A stretch of 64,000 nt of DNA from Hyphomicrobiales bacterium (GCA_016185205.1 JACPOA010000112.1:1-64000), one strand, 5' to 3'; numbered from the stretch's first letter, positions 49,070-61,914 are shown. A program made the numbers and translations. Notes: generated from the letters alone by a model not told the origin.

Positions 49070-51178
49070 TCACCCCGCCCTTATCAGCTTGATCGCCTCG
49101 TCCTTGCCGAACAGATAGAGCAGATGACGCAACGCCTCGCCGCGCGGCGTCGCCAGCGTCGGATCGCGCGCCAGCACCAGCGCGGCATCGTCACGCGCGG
49201 CGCCGAGATATTTGCCGTGCGTCTCGATGCGCGCGATCTGGAAGCCGGGCAGGCCGCTCTGCCGCGTGCCGAGCAGGTCGCCTTCGCCGCGTAGCCGTAA
49301 GTCTTCTTCCGCGATGCGGAAGCCGTCCTCGGTTTCGCGCAGGATGGCAAGCCGCGCCTTGGCGGTGTCGCCGAGCGGCGCCTTGTAGAGCAGCAGGCAG
49401 GTCGAGTGGCCGGGCCCGCGCCCGACGCGGCCGCGCAGCTGATGTAATTGCGCCAGGCCGAAACGTTCGGCGTGTTCGATCACCATGATGGTGGCCTGCG
49501 GCACGTCGACGCCGACCTCGATCACGGTGGTGGCGACCAGCAGCTGCGTCTTCCCGGCCGCGAAACGCTCCATGGCGGCGTCCTTGTCGGCGCCTTTCAT
49601 GCGGCCGTGCACCAGGTCGACCTTAGGTCCGAAACGTTTGCGCAAGTCCTCATAGCGCTCCTGCGCGGCGGCGAGATCGATCTTTTCGGACTCATCCACC
49701 AGCGGGCAGACCCAATAGGCGCGCTGGCCCTCAGCGAGCGCGCGGCCGACGGCGTCCTCGACTTCCTCGACGCGCGTGAGCGGAATGGTGCGGGTGTCGA
49801 TCGGCTGGCGGCCGGCCGGCTTCTCGCGCAATTCGGAAATGTCCATGTCGCCGAAATAGGTCAGCACCAGCGTGCGCGGAATCGGCGTGGCGGTGAGCAC
49901 CAGCACGTCGACCGCCTCGCCCTTCTGCGTCAAGGCGAGACGCTGATGCACGCCGAAGCGGTGCTGCTCGTCGACCACGGCGAGCGCCAGATCGTGGAAG
50001 GCGACGTTTTCCTGAAACAACGCGTGGGTGCCGATCAAGAGATCGATGTCGCCGAGCGCGAGCCGGTCGAGGATTTCGCCGCGCTCGCGGCCGCGCTCGC
50101 GCCCGGTGAGGATGGCCACGCGGATGTCGGCGGCTTCCGCCAGTGGCGCAATCGTATTGAGATGCTGGCGGGCGAGGATCTCGGTCGGCGCCATGAACGC
50201 GGCCTGGCGGCCGGCCTCGATCACGGCGGCGGCGGCGACCAGCGCCACCACGGTCTTGCCGGAACCGACATCGCCTTGCAACAGCCGCAGCATGCGCTGC
50301 GGGCGCGCCAGGTCGGTGATGATGTCGTCGACCGCCTTCTGCTGCGAATGGGTGAGCGCATAGGGCAGCGCCTTGAGGATGCGCGCGCGCAGCCGGCCTT
50401 CGCTGGCCGAGCCGCGGCCGGCCTGACGGCGCATATGGGCGCGCACCAGCGCGAGCGCGAGCTGGCCGGCGAGCAGTTCGTCGTAAGCCAGCCGCGTCCA
50501 GGCCAGGCTTTCGGGCGCGATGTCGTGCGGCTCATGCGGCCGGTGCAGATGGCGCAGGGCCTCGGTGAAAGCGGGAAAGCGCTCGCGCGCGAGCCAGGCT
50601 TCGTCCTGCCACTCCGGCAGCGCGGGGAGCCGCGCCAGCGCGCCGTCCATGGCGCGCCGCACATTGCCGAGCGCCAGTCCCTCGGTGAGCGGATAGACCG
50701 GCTCGACCAGCGGCAGATCGGCAAAACCTTTCTCGTCCACCACCCGGTCGGGATGCACCATCTGCAAATTGCCGTCGTAGACTTCGGCGGTGCCCGAGAC
50801 GTAGCGCATCTCGCCCACCGGCAAGAGCTTCTCCAGATAATCCTTGCGCGCGTTGAAGTAAGTCAGCGTCAGCGTCTGCCCGCTATCGTCGCTGGCGATA
50901 ATGCGATAGGGCGCGCGTGCGCGATGCGGCGGGGCGGGACGGTGCTCCTCGACCGTCACCGCCACGGTGACCACCTGACCGGCCTGCACCTCGTTCAGCT
51001 TGGGCCGCGCGCGGCGGTCGATCGCGCCCGAGGGCAGATGCAGCAGCAGGTCGATGACGCGCGGCGCCTCGCGGTCGAGCAGCCGGGCATAGAGCCGCTC
51101 CAGCTTCGGCCCGACGCCGGGCAGGCTGGTGAGAGAGGCGAACAGGGGACTGAGCACGAGCGGCCGCATGGGCGACAT
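49070..51178 (-). CDS. recG: ATP-dependent DNA helicase RecG
   Basis: RecG remodels stalled replication forks and branched DNA. The 702-residue protein has an N-terminal wedge/OB region, Walker A GDVGSGKTVVALVAA, the DExH-type box VVDEQHRFGVHQR, the TATPIPRTL motif, and the C-terminal helicase half ending LRGRVGRGPGHSTCLLLY. ATG 51178 is chosen for normal length; ATG 51169 is possible. The gene is divergent from sdhE, sharing about 120 bases. Confidence 0.96.
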   Translation of the reverse strand: MSPMRPLVLSPLFASLTSLPGVGPKLERLYARLLDREAPRVIDLLLHLPSGAIDRRARPKLNEVQAGQVVTVAVTVEEHRPAPPHRARAPYRIIASDDSGQTLTLTYFNARKDYLEKLLPVGEMRYVSGTAEVYDGNLQMVHPDRVVDEKGFADLPLVEPVYPLTEGLALGNVRRAMDGALARLPALPEWQDEAWLARERFPAFTEALRHLHRPHEPHDIAPESLAWTRLAYDELLAGQLALALVRAHMRRQAGRGSASEGRLRARILKALPYALTHSQQKAVDDIITDLARPQRMLRLLQGDVGSGKTVVALVAAAAVIEAGRQAAFMAPTEILARQHLNTIAPLAEAADIRVAILTGRERGRERGEILDRLALGDIDLLIGTHALFQENVAFHDLALAVVDEQHRFGVHQRLALTQKGEAVDVLVLTATPIPRTLVLTYFGDMDISELREKPAGRQPIDTRTIPLTRVEEVEDAVGRALAEGQRAYWVCPLVDESEKIDLAAAQERYEDLRKRFGPKVDLVHGRMKGADKDAAMERFAAGKTQLLVATTVIEVGVDVPQATIMVIEHAERFGLAQLHQLRGRVGRGPGHSTCLLLYKAPLGDTAKARLAILRETEDGFRIAEEDLRLRGEGDLLGTRQSGLPGFQIARIETHGKYLGAARDDAALVLARDPTLATPRGEALRHLLYLFGKDEAIKLIRAG

Positions 51179-51301
51179 GCTGGCTTGCGGGCCATGCGGA
51201 CGCAATGCGGCTGTGCACAGTATGCCGCTGACAGGGCCGCACAAGCCCTCTATATAGACCCCGCCCGGCCCCGTCCGGGTTTTTGGCGTTGGAGAACGGC
51301 A

Positions 51302-51592
51302 GTGACAGGAACAGGAATTTCGAGCGATGGGCTGAACGGGCGCCGCAAGCGGCTGCTGTTTCGCTCCTGGCATCGCGGCATGCGCGAGATGGATCTGGTA
51401 CTTGGCAAGTTCGCCGACGCACAGATCGCGGCTTTGAGTGACGCGGAACTCGACGAATACGAGCGCTGGCTCGAAGTCCCCGACCTGAAAATCTTCACCT
51501 GGGTGAATGGCTCGCAACCGACGCCGGTCGAGTTCGACTCCGCCTTGTTCCGTCGCCTGCGCGACTTTCATTACGGCGAGCCGAAAATTTAG
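51302..51592 (+). CDS. sdhE: Succinate dehydrogenase flavinylation factor SdhE
   Basis: SdhE helps attach FAD covalently to the succinate dehydrogenase flavoprotein subunit. The 96-residue protein has the family motif RSWHRGMREMDLVLG, where RGxxE is essential, and the C-terminal WLEVPDLKIFTWVNG. The start is GTG 51302 with GGAGAA nine bases upstream; the very long frame open on its upstream side lies antisense to recG and is not a gene. mfd begins 8 bases after its stop. Confidence 0.92.
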   Translation: MTGTGISSDGLNGRRKRLLFRSWHRGMREMDLVLGKFADAQIAALSDAELDEYERWLEVPDLKIFTWVNGSQPTPVEFDSALFRRLRDFHYGEPKI

Positions 51593-51600
51593 TGCGCGCG

Positions 51601-55122
<3,522 letters not shown>

Positions 55123-55138
55123 CGCGTACCCATCCTCT

Positions 55139-55224
55139 GTCATGGCCGGGCTTGTCCCGGCCATCCACGTCTTGCTTAGGAAAAGTAGAAAGTCGTGGAT
55201 GCCCGGCACAAGGCCGGGCATGAC
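55139..55224. repeat. GTCATGGCCGGG palindromic repeat
   Basis: Arms GTCATGGCCGGG...CCACGTCTTG and AGTCGTGGATGCCCGG...CGGGCATGAC form a long imperfect inverted repeat with nested hairpins. It lies directly after mfd and is another intergenic repeat family of Bradyrhizobium-like genomes. It probably forms a strong hairpin at the end of the mfd transcript. Confidence 0.85.
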
Positions 55225-55254
55225 GGAGTGGGTTGCCGCGCCGGCGCACTCGTT

Positions 55255-55410
55255 CTAATGCGGCATCCTGAGCACCGGCTTGATGCTCTTGCCGGCGCTT
55301 GATTCCGCCGCCGCGCGGTTGATGTCGGCGAGCGGATAGAACGTGATCATGCGCTCGACCGGGAAGCGGCCGGCCATGACATGATCCGCCAGCAGCGGGA
55401 TGAACTCCTG
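55255..55410 (-). pseudogene. Truncated zinc-dependent alcohol dehydrogenase (last 51 codons)
   Basis: The minus strand carries 51 in-frame codons and a stop, reading FIPLLADHVMAGRFPVERM and TFYPLADINRAAAESSAGK then SIKPVLRMPH. This is the C terminus of an aryl/NAD(P)-dependent medium-chain alcohol dehydrogenase. There is no start codon and the homology stops abruptly at about 55410, 26 bases before the DsbA-like stop. The rest of the gene is missing, so it is a deletion relic. Confidence 0.85.
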
Positions 55411-55436
55411 TTATTTTTATGGTCTACAGGCTCCGG

Positions 55437-56084
55437 CTATTCGGCGTTCGCCATGCGCTCGAGCGCCTCGGCGAGATCTTCCGGCGCCTGCGCGCCCGAT
55501 ATGGCGAATTTGCCGCCGAAGATAAAGCAGGGCACGCCTTCGATGCCGGCCTGCTTGGCGGACTGCGCGTCCTGCTCGATTTGGGCGACGTCCTGGTCGC
55601 TGGCGAGCTGCGCCCGTACGGTGTCGGCATCGAGCCCGATATCGGCGGCGGCTTGCACCAGAGTCTCGCGCTCGGTGAGATCGGCGCCTTGCGTGAAATA
55701 CAGGTCCATCAGCCGCTGCTTCATCTCGGCCGCCTTGCCGATGCCTTCGGCCCAGCGGATCAGCCGGTGACAGTCGAGCGTATTGGGCTGCCGCTTCACC
55801 TTGTCGGCGGCATAGACGAGGCCTTCGGCCGCGGCCGCGGCGGTAACGCGCTGGGCAATGCCCTTGTAGCGTTCGGGCGAGCCGAACTTGGTGGTCAAAT
55901 ATTGCTCGCGCGAAATGCCCTCGCGCGGGATCCAGTCGTTGAGAAAGAACGGCCGCCAGTGCACCTCGACCGCGATGTCGGGCTTGAGCGCCAGCGCCTT
56001 CTCCAGGCGGTGCTTGCCGATGAAACACCACGGGCAGACCACGTCGGAGACGACGTCGATGCGGACGGGCTGATTGTTGGGCAT
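55437..56084 (-). CDS. DsbA family oxidoreductase (FrnE-like)
   Basis: This 215-residue thioredoxin-fold protein lacks a signal peptide and is likely cytoplasmic. The active site is VCPWCFIGKHRLE; the cis-Pro segment is GIEGVPCFIFGGKFAISGAQ. That pattern fits the FrnE/2-hydroxychromene-isomerase-like subgroup of DsbA proteins, which act as cytosolic oxidoreductases or isomerases. GGAG precedes ATG 56084; the open frame 17 codons further up has no support. Substrate unknown. Confidence 0.9.
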   Translation of the reverse strand: MPNNQPVRIDVVSDVVCPWCFIGKHRLEKALALKPDIAVEVHWRPFFLNDWIPREGISREQYLTTKFGSPERYKGIAQRVTAAAAAEGLVYAADKVKRQPNTLDCHRLIRWAEGIGKAAEMKQRLMDLYFTQGADLTERETLVQAAADIGLDADTVRAQLASDQDVAQIEQDAQSAKQAGIEGVPCFIFGGKFAISGAQAPEDLAEALERMANAE

Positions 56085-56121
56085 AGGTTGGCTCCTGTTC
56101 AGGGCCAGCCTAACTTTAGGA

Positions 56122-57387
56122 TCACTCGGCCGCAACCATCCGGCTGCCCATCACGCGCTGCATCAGGCTGCTGAGATTGTCGTCGTTCTTCAGCGTCGCC
56201 AGCGTGACATTGGCGGCGATCTTGTCGTGGGCGCGGTGCGGGGTGAGCATTGTGTTCTTGAGCACGGCGGCGATGCGGCGGGCCACCACATGCGCGCTGC
56301 GCAAATCGGTCTGCGTGAAGGCGACCAGGATCGCGCCGTCCTCGTCGCGGCAGGCGAAATCGATATTGCGCACAAGCCGCGTCACCAGCCGGGCGCCGTC
56401 CATGCCGGCGCGCGGATCGAGCGGACCGTCGAACGAATAGCGCGCGACCGACAGAGGCTGGCTGCGGTCGCTGGCGTCGGCCACCGCCTTGGTGAGGTCG
56501 CGCCAGAACGACTCGCGTGTCAGCAGGCCGGTGTCGGGATCGAAAATGCCGTCGGCATCGAGCGACTTGAGCATGCGCTTGAGCCGCGCCTCGAAGGCAT
56601 GCATGCGCACCAGCGGCACCATGCGCGCCACCAGCCGCGCCGGATCGCCGTCGACATGGTCGATATTGGGCAGCGCCTCGGCGAATTCGGCGGGCGCCTC
56701 GCCGATCACCGCCACCGGAATGTCGCGGAAGCGGGTGTCCTGCGCCAGCACGGTGAGGAAGGCCTCCACCATGCGCGGCGAGAAGCCGTCGCCGACCACG
56801 ATGCCATCGATGTCGCGCGCATTGAGATGTTTGGCGGCGGTCTCCACGCTGAGTGCGCCGACCATCTTGATCCGCTCGCCCATCGCGACGCTGAGCGCCG
56901 GATAGAGCGGACCGCGGCCGGCGATCAGCACGGTCGCATCTTCCAGCGCATCGCCGACCGGCAGCGCCATTATTTTTCCGCCGTGCGAGGCAAACAGCTC
57001 AATACGGCGCAGCACGGTGGCATGCAGCGCGCGCACGCGCATCGCCGAGTGCAGGCGCGCGATCAGCCGTTCAACCGGCAGGCCGGCGTCGGCCTGCAGC
57101 GCGAGCGGAATGGCGGCTTCCACATTGCCATGCGCGAGCGCCACGGTCGGCACGATCGGGCCGTTCGCGGTGGCGATCTGCAGGCAGAGCATGCGCGAGG
57201 CGGCTTCGCTGGGCGGCGGGCCCGGCTCGGCGATAACTACCGCCGCCGGCTTGACCGCGACGAAGGCGATCGGCGCATCGCTCCACTTGGTCTCGACGAT
57301 AGGAAAGGCGCCGGCGGCGCTGAGCGCTTCAATCAGGGCGGTCGCCGGCTTCTCGGCGACCACGATCAGCGGACCTTGAAGCGACAT
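56122..57387 (-). CDS. Degenerate GGDEF / receiver-like regulatory protein
   Basis: The 421-residue protein has no signal peptide. The N-terminal and middle parts look like two receiver-like folds (about 1-120 and 145-270; the second reads VLIAGRGPLYPALSVAMGER and GIVVGDGFSPRMVEAFL). The C-terminal part (about 285-400) follows the GGDEF layout (DPDTGLLTRESFWRDL, DEDGAILVAFTQTDL, ANVTLATL), but the GGDEF motif reads RDEDG, so catalysis is unlikely. It could bind c-di-GMP or act as a scaffold; this is inference. Confidence 0.7.
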   Translation of the reverse strand: MSLQGPLIVVAEKPATALIEALSAAGAFPIVETKWSDAPIAFVAVKPAAVVIAEPGPPPSEAASRMLCLQIATANGPIVPTVALAHGNVEAAIPLALQADAGLPVERLIARLHSAMRVRALHATVLRRIELFASHGGKIMALPVGDALEDATVLIAGRGPLYPALSVAMGERIKMVGALSVETAAKHLNARDIDGIVVGDGFSPRMVEAFLTVLAQDTRFRDIPVAVIGEAPAEFAEALPNIDHVDGDPARLVARMVPLVRMHAFEARLKRMLKSLDADGIFDPDTGLLTRESFWRDLTKAVADASDRSQPLSVARYSFDGPLDPRAGMDGARLVTRLVRNIDFACRDEDGAILVAFTQTDLRSAHVVARRIAAVLKNTMLTPHRAHDKIAANVTLATLKNDDNLSSLMQRVMGSRMVAAE

Positions 57388-57466
57388 GAGGGCGCACGCG
57401 GGTTACAAAATACAGAGGGCGACCCTAACGGCGGGCTCTTAACGTCCCGTCAACGACAACGGCAGA

Positions 57467-59005
57467 TTACGCGGCAATTCGCGGCCGAAACGCCCCGGCA
57501 ATCAGCGGATTGGCGCCGTTGGCGAGCAAAAGCGCGGCCGTCGCGGCGCGGTCGGGCGTGGCTCCGGCCAGCCGCTGGCCGAGCAGGGCGTCGGGCAGGG
57601 CGACGATAGTGGCGGCGGGATCGGCGCTCGCTACCTGCGCATCGAGGTCACGTGTGCGGAAACGGTAGCCCCCGATGCTGGTGATACCGCCGCGCGGCCC
57701 GGTGACGGCAAGCGTCTGGCTGTCGCGCTCGATCCGGCAGCCGAAGCCGCTCTCGACGAAGCCTGCCGCGTCCGCCGCAAGATGCGGCTCTGGGCCATGC
57801 TCGGCACCGGGCGGGAAGGCGTGCACCGGCACCATCGAGCCGCGCAGCGCCAGCGTGCCAGCTCCGGTGCGCATGGTTTCGGCCACGCTGACCGCGCCGG
57901 CCGCGCCACGCGGCGCCTCGATGAGGCCGCAGCGGATCGGCGCCGGCATGCCATCGAGCCCGCGCCGCGCCGCCAGCAGGCCGATTTCGCCGAAGCTCGC
58001 AATGTCGACCAGCGCCGCCTTGCCGCGCCAGGGCGCGCCGGCCGCCAGCCGTTCGGGCGAGCGCCACAGCGCGACGATGCTCTTAGACTCTTCGCCGAGA
58101 CAGCCGGCGGCGGCGATCGCCGCCAGCGCCGGACCGGGCAGCACGATGGTGCCGCTATTCTGCTGGCGGCATTGCTCGGTGAATATGTTTGGATCGAAGC
58201 CGTGGTGCAGCGCCAGCGTGCCGCCGCTCAGCAACCACGGCATTACGGTCAACGCTATGCCGGCGAACGAGCCGGGCGGGATCGCCGACAGGATCGCCGC
58301 ATCGCGCGCGGCGCCGCTCTCGAGATAGGGGGCGAGACCGCCGGCAACCAGCTCCATGTGATTGCGCGCCACCGCCACGAGGCCGTCGACGCCGATATCG
58401 AAAGTGACAGCGGCGACATGGGCGGCGGCACTGCCGGGCCGTGCCGGCGGTTGCACGACGTCGACATGGTCGGGCACAAAAATCTCGTCGAGCGGCACCA
58501 CGCCGTCGGGCAGATCTCGGCCGAACGCGCAGACATAGCGGATCGGGAACAGCTCGGCCGCCACCTGCATCGCCAGTTCGGCATGCGCGCTATCGCCGAT
58601 GCGCGCCGCGGTGACGAGCGCCTTGGCGCCGATGCGGCCCAGCGCGTCCACCATCTCCTGCTTGCGCCACAACAGCGGCAGCGGCGCCGCGATCAGCCGC
58701 GCGCGCAGCACGCCGAGCAGCGCGATCACGCCCTCGACGGTATTGGGAAGCTGCAGCGCCACCACCGTGTCGGTCGCGAGACCAAGCCGGCGCAGATACG
58801 CGGCAAAGCCTGAGATGGCGCGGTCGGCCTGCGCATAGCTAAGGCTGCGCGGCGCGCCGTCGGTGAAGCTTTCGCGATTGGACGGATCGATCAGCGCGCG
58901 CGCCTCGGGGCGGCGCACGCCGGCGCGGCGAAACAGGTCGTCGAGCGTGGTGCCGTCAGTGGCGGTGTCGCGTTGCGTATCGCCCAAGTTATTGCCCAAG
59001 ATCAT
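57467..59005 (-). CDS. Degenerate adenylate-forming (ANL) superfamily protein
   Basis: The 512-residue protein has the ANL fold order: an N-terminal LSYAQADRAISGFAAYL, then VALQLPNTVEGVIALLGVL, as in acyl-CoA synthetases. The P-loop (normally SGTTGxPK) is replaced by TFDIGVDGLVAVAR, and the A10 lysine near the C terminus is not visible. FGEIG may stand for the A5 motif. It probably does not make acyl-AMP by the usual route. It overlaps the 3' end of the YejA-like gene by four bases, so the two are translated together. Confidence 0.7.
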   Translation of the reverse strand: MILGNNLGDTQRDTATDGTTLDDLFRRAGVRRPEARALIDPSNRESFTDGAPRSLSYAQADRAISGFAAYLRRLGLATDTVVALQLPNTVEGVIALLGVLRARLIAAPLPLLWRKQEMVDALGRIGAKALVTAARIGDSAHAELAMQVAAELFPIRYVCAFGRDLPDGVVPLDEIFVPDHVDVVQPPARPGSAAAHVAAVTFDIGVDGLVAVARNHMELVAGGLAPYLESGAARDAAILSAIPPGSFAGIALTVMPWLLSGGTLALHHGFDPNIFTEQCRQQNSGTIVLPGPALAAIAAAGCLGEESKSIVALWRSPERLAAGAPWRGKAALVDIASFGEIGLLAARRGLDGMPAPIRCGLIEAPRGAAGAVSVAETMRTGAGTLALRGSMVPVHAFPPGAEHGPEPHLAADAAGFVESGFGCRIERDSQTLAVTGPRGGITSIGGYRFRTRDLDAQVASADPAATIVALPDALLGQRLAGATPDRAATAALLLANGANPLIAGAFRPRIAA

Positions 59006-60828
59006 GGCGCGTCCCCGTGCCACCACGTTTCCGGCAAATAGCCGAACAGCGAGGTGCGAGAGGGATGCTCGATTCGCGTCCAGCGCGCCACCCATTGCTT
59101 GGGCGGAAAATAGAGCGGGATGACGTAGAAGCCCGACAGCAGCACGCGGTCGAGCGCGCGGGTGGCGGCGACGAAATCCTCGCGGCTGGTGGCGCTGAGC
59201 ATGGCGGCGATCATGGCGTCGACCGCCTTCGACTTGACCCCCATATAGTTGCGGGTGCCGTCCTGCGTGGCCGCCTCCGAGCCCCAATAGAAGTATTGTT
59301 CGTTGCCGGGCGAGAGCGACTGCTCCCAGCGGTAGTCCATCATGTCGAAATCGAAGGCGATGCGGCGGCGCTCGAACTGGGTGGCGTCCACGCTGCGCAC
59401 GCGCGCGTCGATGCCGGCGCGCTTGAGGTTGCGCACGAAGGCAAGCGCCAGCCGGTCCTGGTCGCGGGTGGTGGCGAGGATCTCGAACACGAACGGCCGG
59501 CCGCTGGCGCGATGCACGAGTTCGGTGCCCTTGAGCGCGTAGCCGGCCTCGGCAAACAGCGCAAACGCCTTGCGCAGTCCGGCGCGGTCGCCGCCGGAGC
59601 CGTCGCTGACCGGCGGCGCCCAGGCGCCGGCCATGATGTCGTCGCGCACGTTGCCGGGGAACGGCGCCAGCAGCTCGCGTTCGCGCGCATTGGCTGGCAC
59701 GCCATGCGCCGACAGATCGCAGCCGTCGAAATAGCTGGCGGTGCGCTTGTACAGGCTGAAGAAATAGGTGCGGTTGATCCATTCGAAGTCGAACAAATGC
59801 AGCAGCGCCTCGCGCACGCGCACATCGGCGAAGATCGGGCGCCGCGTGTTGAACACCAGGCCCTGCATGCCCTTGGGCAGGCCGTAAGTGAATTCCTCCT
59901 TGACCACGCGGCCCTCGTGCAGCGCCGGGAAATCATAGGCGGTCTGCCAACGGCCGGGATCGGTCTCCGTGCGCACGTCGTAACTGCCCTTCTTGAAGGC
60001 TTCGAAATGCGTGTTGCCGTCACGGTAATAGTCGAACTTGATCTGATCGAAATTCCACAGGCCGCGATTGATCGGCAGTGCGCTGCCCCAGTAATTCGGA
60101 TCGCGCTTGAAGGTGACGCTCTCGCCCGGCTTCACCGCGGTGATGGTATAAGGACCGCTGCCGAGCAGCGGCTCGAAGCTGGTGTCCTCGAAGGTGTCGG
60201 GATTGATCGCGTGCTTGGCCAGTACCGGCATCAGGCCGATGATCAACGGCAATTCGCGGTCGTCGGCGCCGGTAAGATCGAAACGTACGCTGCGCGCGCC
60301 GATCGCTTGCGCACGTGTGACCTTGATATAATAAGTGCGGTAGTTCGGCCGGCCTTTGTCGCGCAGCAGCTCCCAAGAGAAGATCACGTCGGCGGGCGTC
60401 ACCGGCCTGCCGTCGGCAAAACGTGCGCGCGGATCGATCGTGAAGGTAACATAGCTGCGGGCCTCGTCGGTTTCCACGCTGTCGGCGAGCAGGCCGTAGA
60501 GCGTGAACGGCTCGTCATAGCCGCGGGCGAGCAGACTCTCGATCACATAGTTTTTGATATTGGCGGCGGGCAGGCCTTTGACGATGAACGGGTTGAGGCT
60601 GTCGAAGGTACCGAGCACGCCATGCACCAGTTGCCCGCCCTTGCGCGCGGCCGGATTGGCGTAGCTCGCACTGCTGAATTCCGGTCCCCAAGCCGGCTCG
60701 CCGTGCATGGCGATGGCGTGCCGCGCGGGCGCGGCGGCGGCTGGCCTGCCACCAAAGCCGCTGGCGGCCAGCAGCGTGCCGAGTGCGCCACGCAGCAGCA
60801 TGCGGCGCGACGCCTGCAAATGCGTCAC
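59002..60828 (-). CDS. Family 5 solute-binding protein, YejA-like, Tat signal
   Basis: The 608-residue periplasmic binding protein has a twin-arginine leader (SRRMLLRGALGTLLAASGFGG). The family 5 core shows LGTFDSLNPFIVKG, DSVETDEARSYVTFTIDPRARF and the C-terminal FDFDMMDYRWEQSLSPGNEQ. It is most like YejA, the binding protein of the oligopeptide/microcin C ABC transporter Yej. The permease and ATPase genes (yejB, E, F) are not in the window. The GTG start is chosen because the twin-arginine leader begins there; its ribosome site is weak. Confidence 0.88.
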   Translation of the reverse strand: MTHLQASRRMLLRGALGTLLAASGFGGRPAAAAPARHAIAMHGEPAWGPEFSSASYANPAARKGGQLVHGVLGTFDSLNPFIVKGLPAANIKNYVIESLLARGYDEPFTLYGLLADSVETDEARSYVTFTIDPRARFADGRPVTPADVIFSWELLRDKGRPNYRTYYIKVTRAQAIGARSVRFDLTGADDRELPLIIGLMPVLAKHAINPDTFEDTSFEPLLGSGPYTITAVKPGESVTFKRDPNYWGSALPINRGLWNFDQIKFDYYRDGNTHFEAFKKGSYDVRTETDPGRWQTAYDFPALHEGRVVKEEFTYGLPKGMQGLVFNTRRPIFADVRVREALLHLFDFEWINRTYFFSLYKRTASYFDGCDLSAHGVPANARERELLAPFPGNVRDDIMAGAWAPPVSDGSGGDRAGLRKAFALFAEAGYALKGTELVHRASGRPFVFEILATTRDQDRLALAFVRNLKRAGIDARVRSVDATQFERRRIAFDFDMMDYRWEQSLSPGNEQYFYWGSEAATQDGTRNYMGVKSKAVDAMIAAMLSATSREDFVAATRALDRVLLSGFYVIPLYFPPKQWVARWTRIEHPSRTSLFGYLPETWWHGDAP

Positions 60829-61088
60829 CTGCGGGGAGGTGAAAATGGGCGCGCGTGGGGTTCGGATGCGATTCGTCCAGTTTTGCGGTAATTTAACACA
60901 GCCAGCAGGGGCGGGCGGGTCCCGTATTTTCGGCGCATTCGTGGCTTTATTGCAGGCGCGATATCGGCTATCAGGCAGCCTTGAGGTGTCACGCTCCCGC
61001 CGTATTTCACACGGAGAGAGCCGACCTATGAGGCGACCGTTCGGCTGGGCGCAAGGCCGCGAACGGTTAAGAACAAAGGATCATCGGG

Positions 61089-61859
61089 ATGGATCATCGG
61101 ATTGCACGGGCGCGGCCACTGGGTCGGGCGCTCACCGCCGCTATGGCCGCTGCCGGCATATTGGCCGCGGCGGCCCTGTTCGCGGCACCAGCCGCATTCG
61201 CCCAGACGCCGCCCAAGCAGCCGGCCAAGCCGGCAGCACCCAAGCAGGCGCCCGCGGCCCAGCCGGCCCCGCAGCAGCCACCACAGCAGGGCGCCGCCGA
61301 TCAGCCGCAGCTGATGTATTCGCCCTGGATGAAGGTTTGCGGCAAGGGTCCGGATACCAACAACAAGCAGGTCTGCGTGATCACCAAGGACGGCCGCCTG
61401 GAAAACGGCATGCCGGTCGCGGTGGTGCAGCTGTTCGAACCGGAAGGCGAGCAGAAGGTGCTGCGCGTGACCGTTCCGCTCGGCATGCAATTGCAGCACG
61501 GCACCCGACTGCTCATCGACCAAGACCAGCCGGCGCAACAGCCTTACCGGATATGCTTCCCGATCGGCTGCATGGCCGACTACCCGGTGCCCGACGACAT
61601 GATCGGCAAGATGAAGAAGGGGCAGGCGATCACCATCCAGGCGATCAACATGCAGGGCACGCCGATCAGCCTGCCGCTGCCGCTCACCGACTTCGCCAAG
61701 GCCTATGACGGCCCGGCCACCGATCCGAAGGCGTTCGAGGATCAGCAGCGCAAATTGCAGGAAGAGCTGCAGAAGAAAGCCGAAGAGGCGCGCAAGAAGC
61801 TGGAAGGCCAGCAGCCATCGGCCCAGGCTCCGGCCGCGGCGCCGGCACAGAAGAAATAA
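61089..61859 (+). CDS. Invasion-associated locus B (IalB) family protein
   Basis: The 256-residue exported protein has a signal peptide (cleavage near AAFAQ, about residue 39), a proline/alanine/glutamine-rich stretch (about 40-75), the IalB domain with YSPWMKVCGKGPD and conserved cysteines (KQVCVITKDG, RICFPIGCMADY), and a Lys/Glu-rich coiled-coil tail. IalB was named for Bartonella erythrocyte entry, but the family is general in alphaproteobacteria. A terminator follows at 61886. Confidence 0.88.
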   Translation: MDHRIARARPLGRALTAAMAAAGILAAAALFAAPAAFAQTPPKQPAKPAAPKQAPAAQPAPQQPPQQGAADQPQLMYSPWMKVCGKGPDTNNKQVCVITKDGRLENGMPVAVVQLFEPEGEQKVLRVTVPLGMQLQHGTRLLIDQDQPAQQPYRICFPIGCMADYPVPDDMIGKMKKGQAITIQAINMQGTPISLPLPLTDFAKAYDGPATDPKAFEDQQRKLQEELQKKAEEARKKLEGQQPSAQAPAAAPAQKK

Positions 61860-61885
61860 GTCGGCGCAACCAGTCTGACGAATAG

Positions 61886-61914
61886 AAAGGGCGCGGCTTC
61901 GGCCGCGCCTTTTT
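61886..61914 (+). terminator. Rho-independent terminator of the ialB-like gene
   Basis: GGCGCGGC-TTCG-GCCGCGCC, an eight-base perfect stem with a TTCG tetraloop, is followed by TTTTT. It lies 27 bases beyond the stop codon. Confidence 0.95.

Noticed and set aside
49448-51300. A very long plus-strand frame across recG
   Set aside because: It is the antisense shadow of recG joined in frame to sdhE; only the part from GTG 51302 has a ribosome site and a known family motif.
59017-60891. A 624-codon plus-strand frame opposite the YejA-like gene
   Set aside because: It is the complementary shadow of the Tat-exported binding protein, with no domain or ribosome site of its own.
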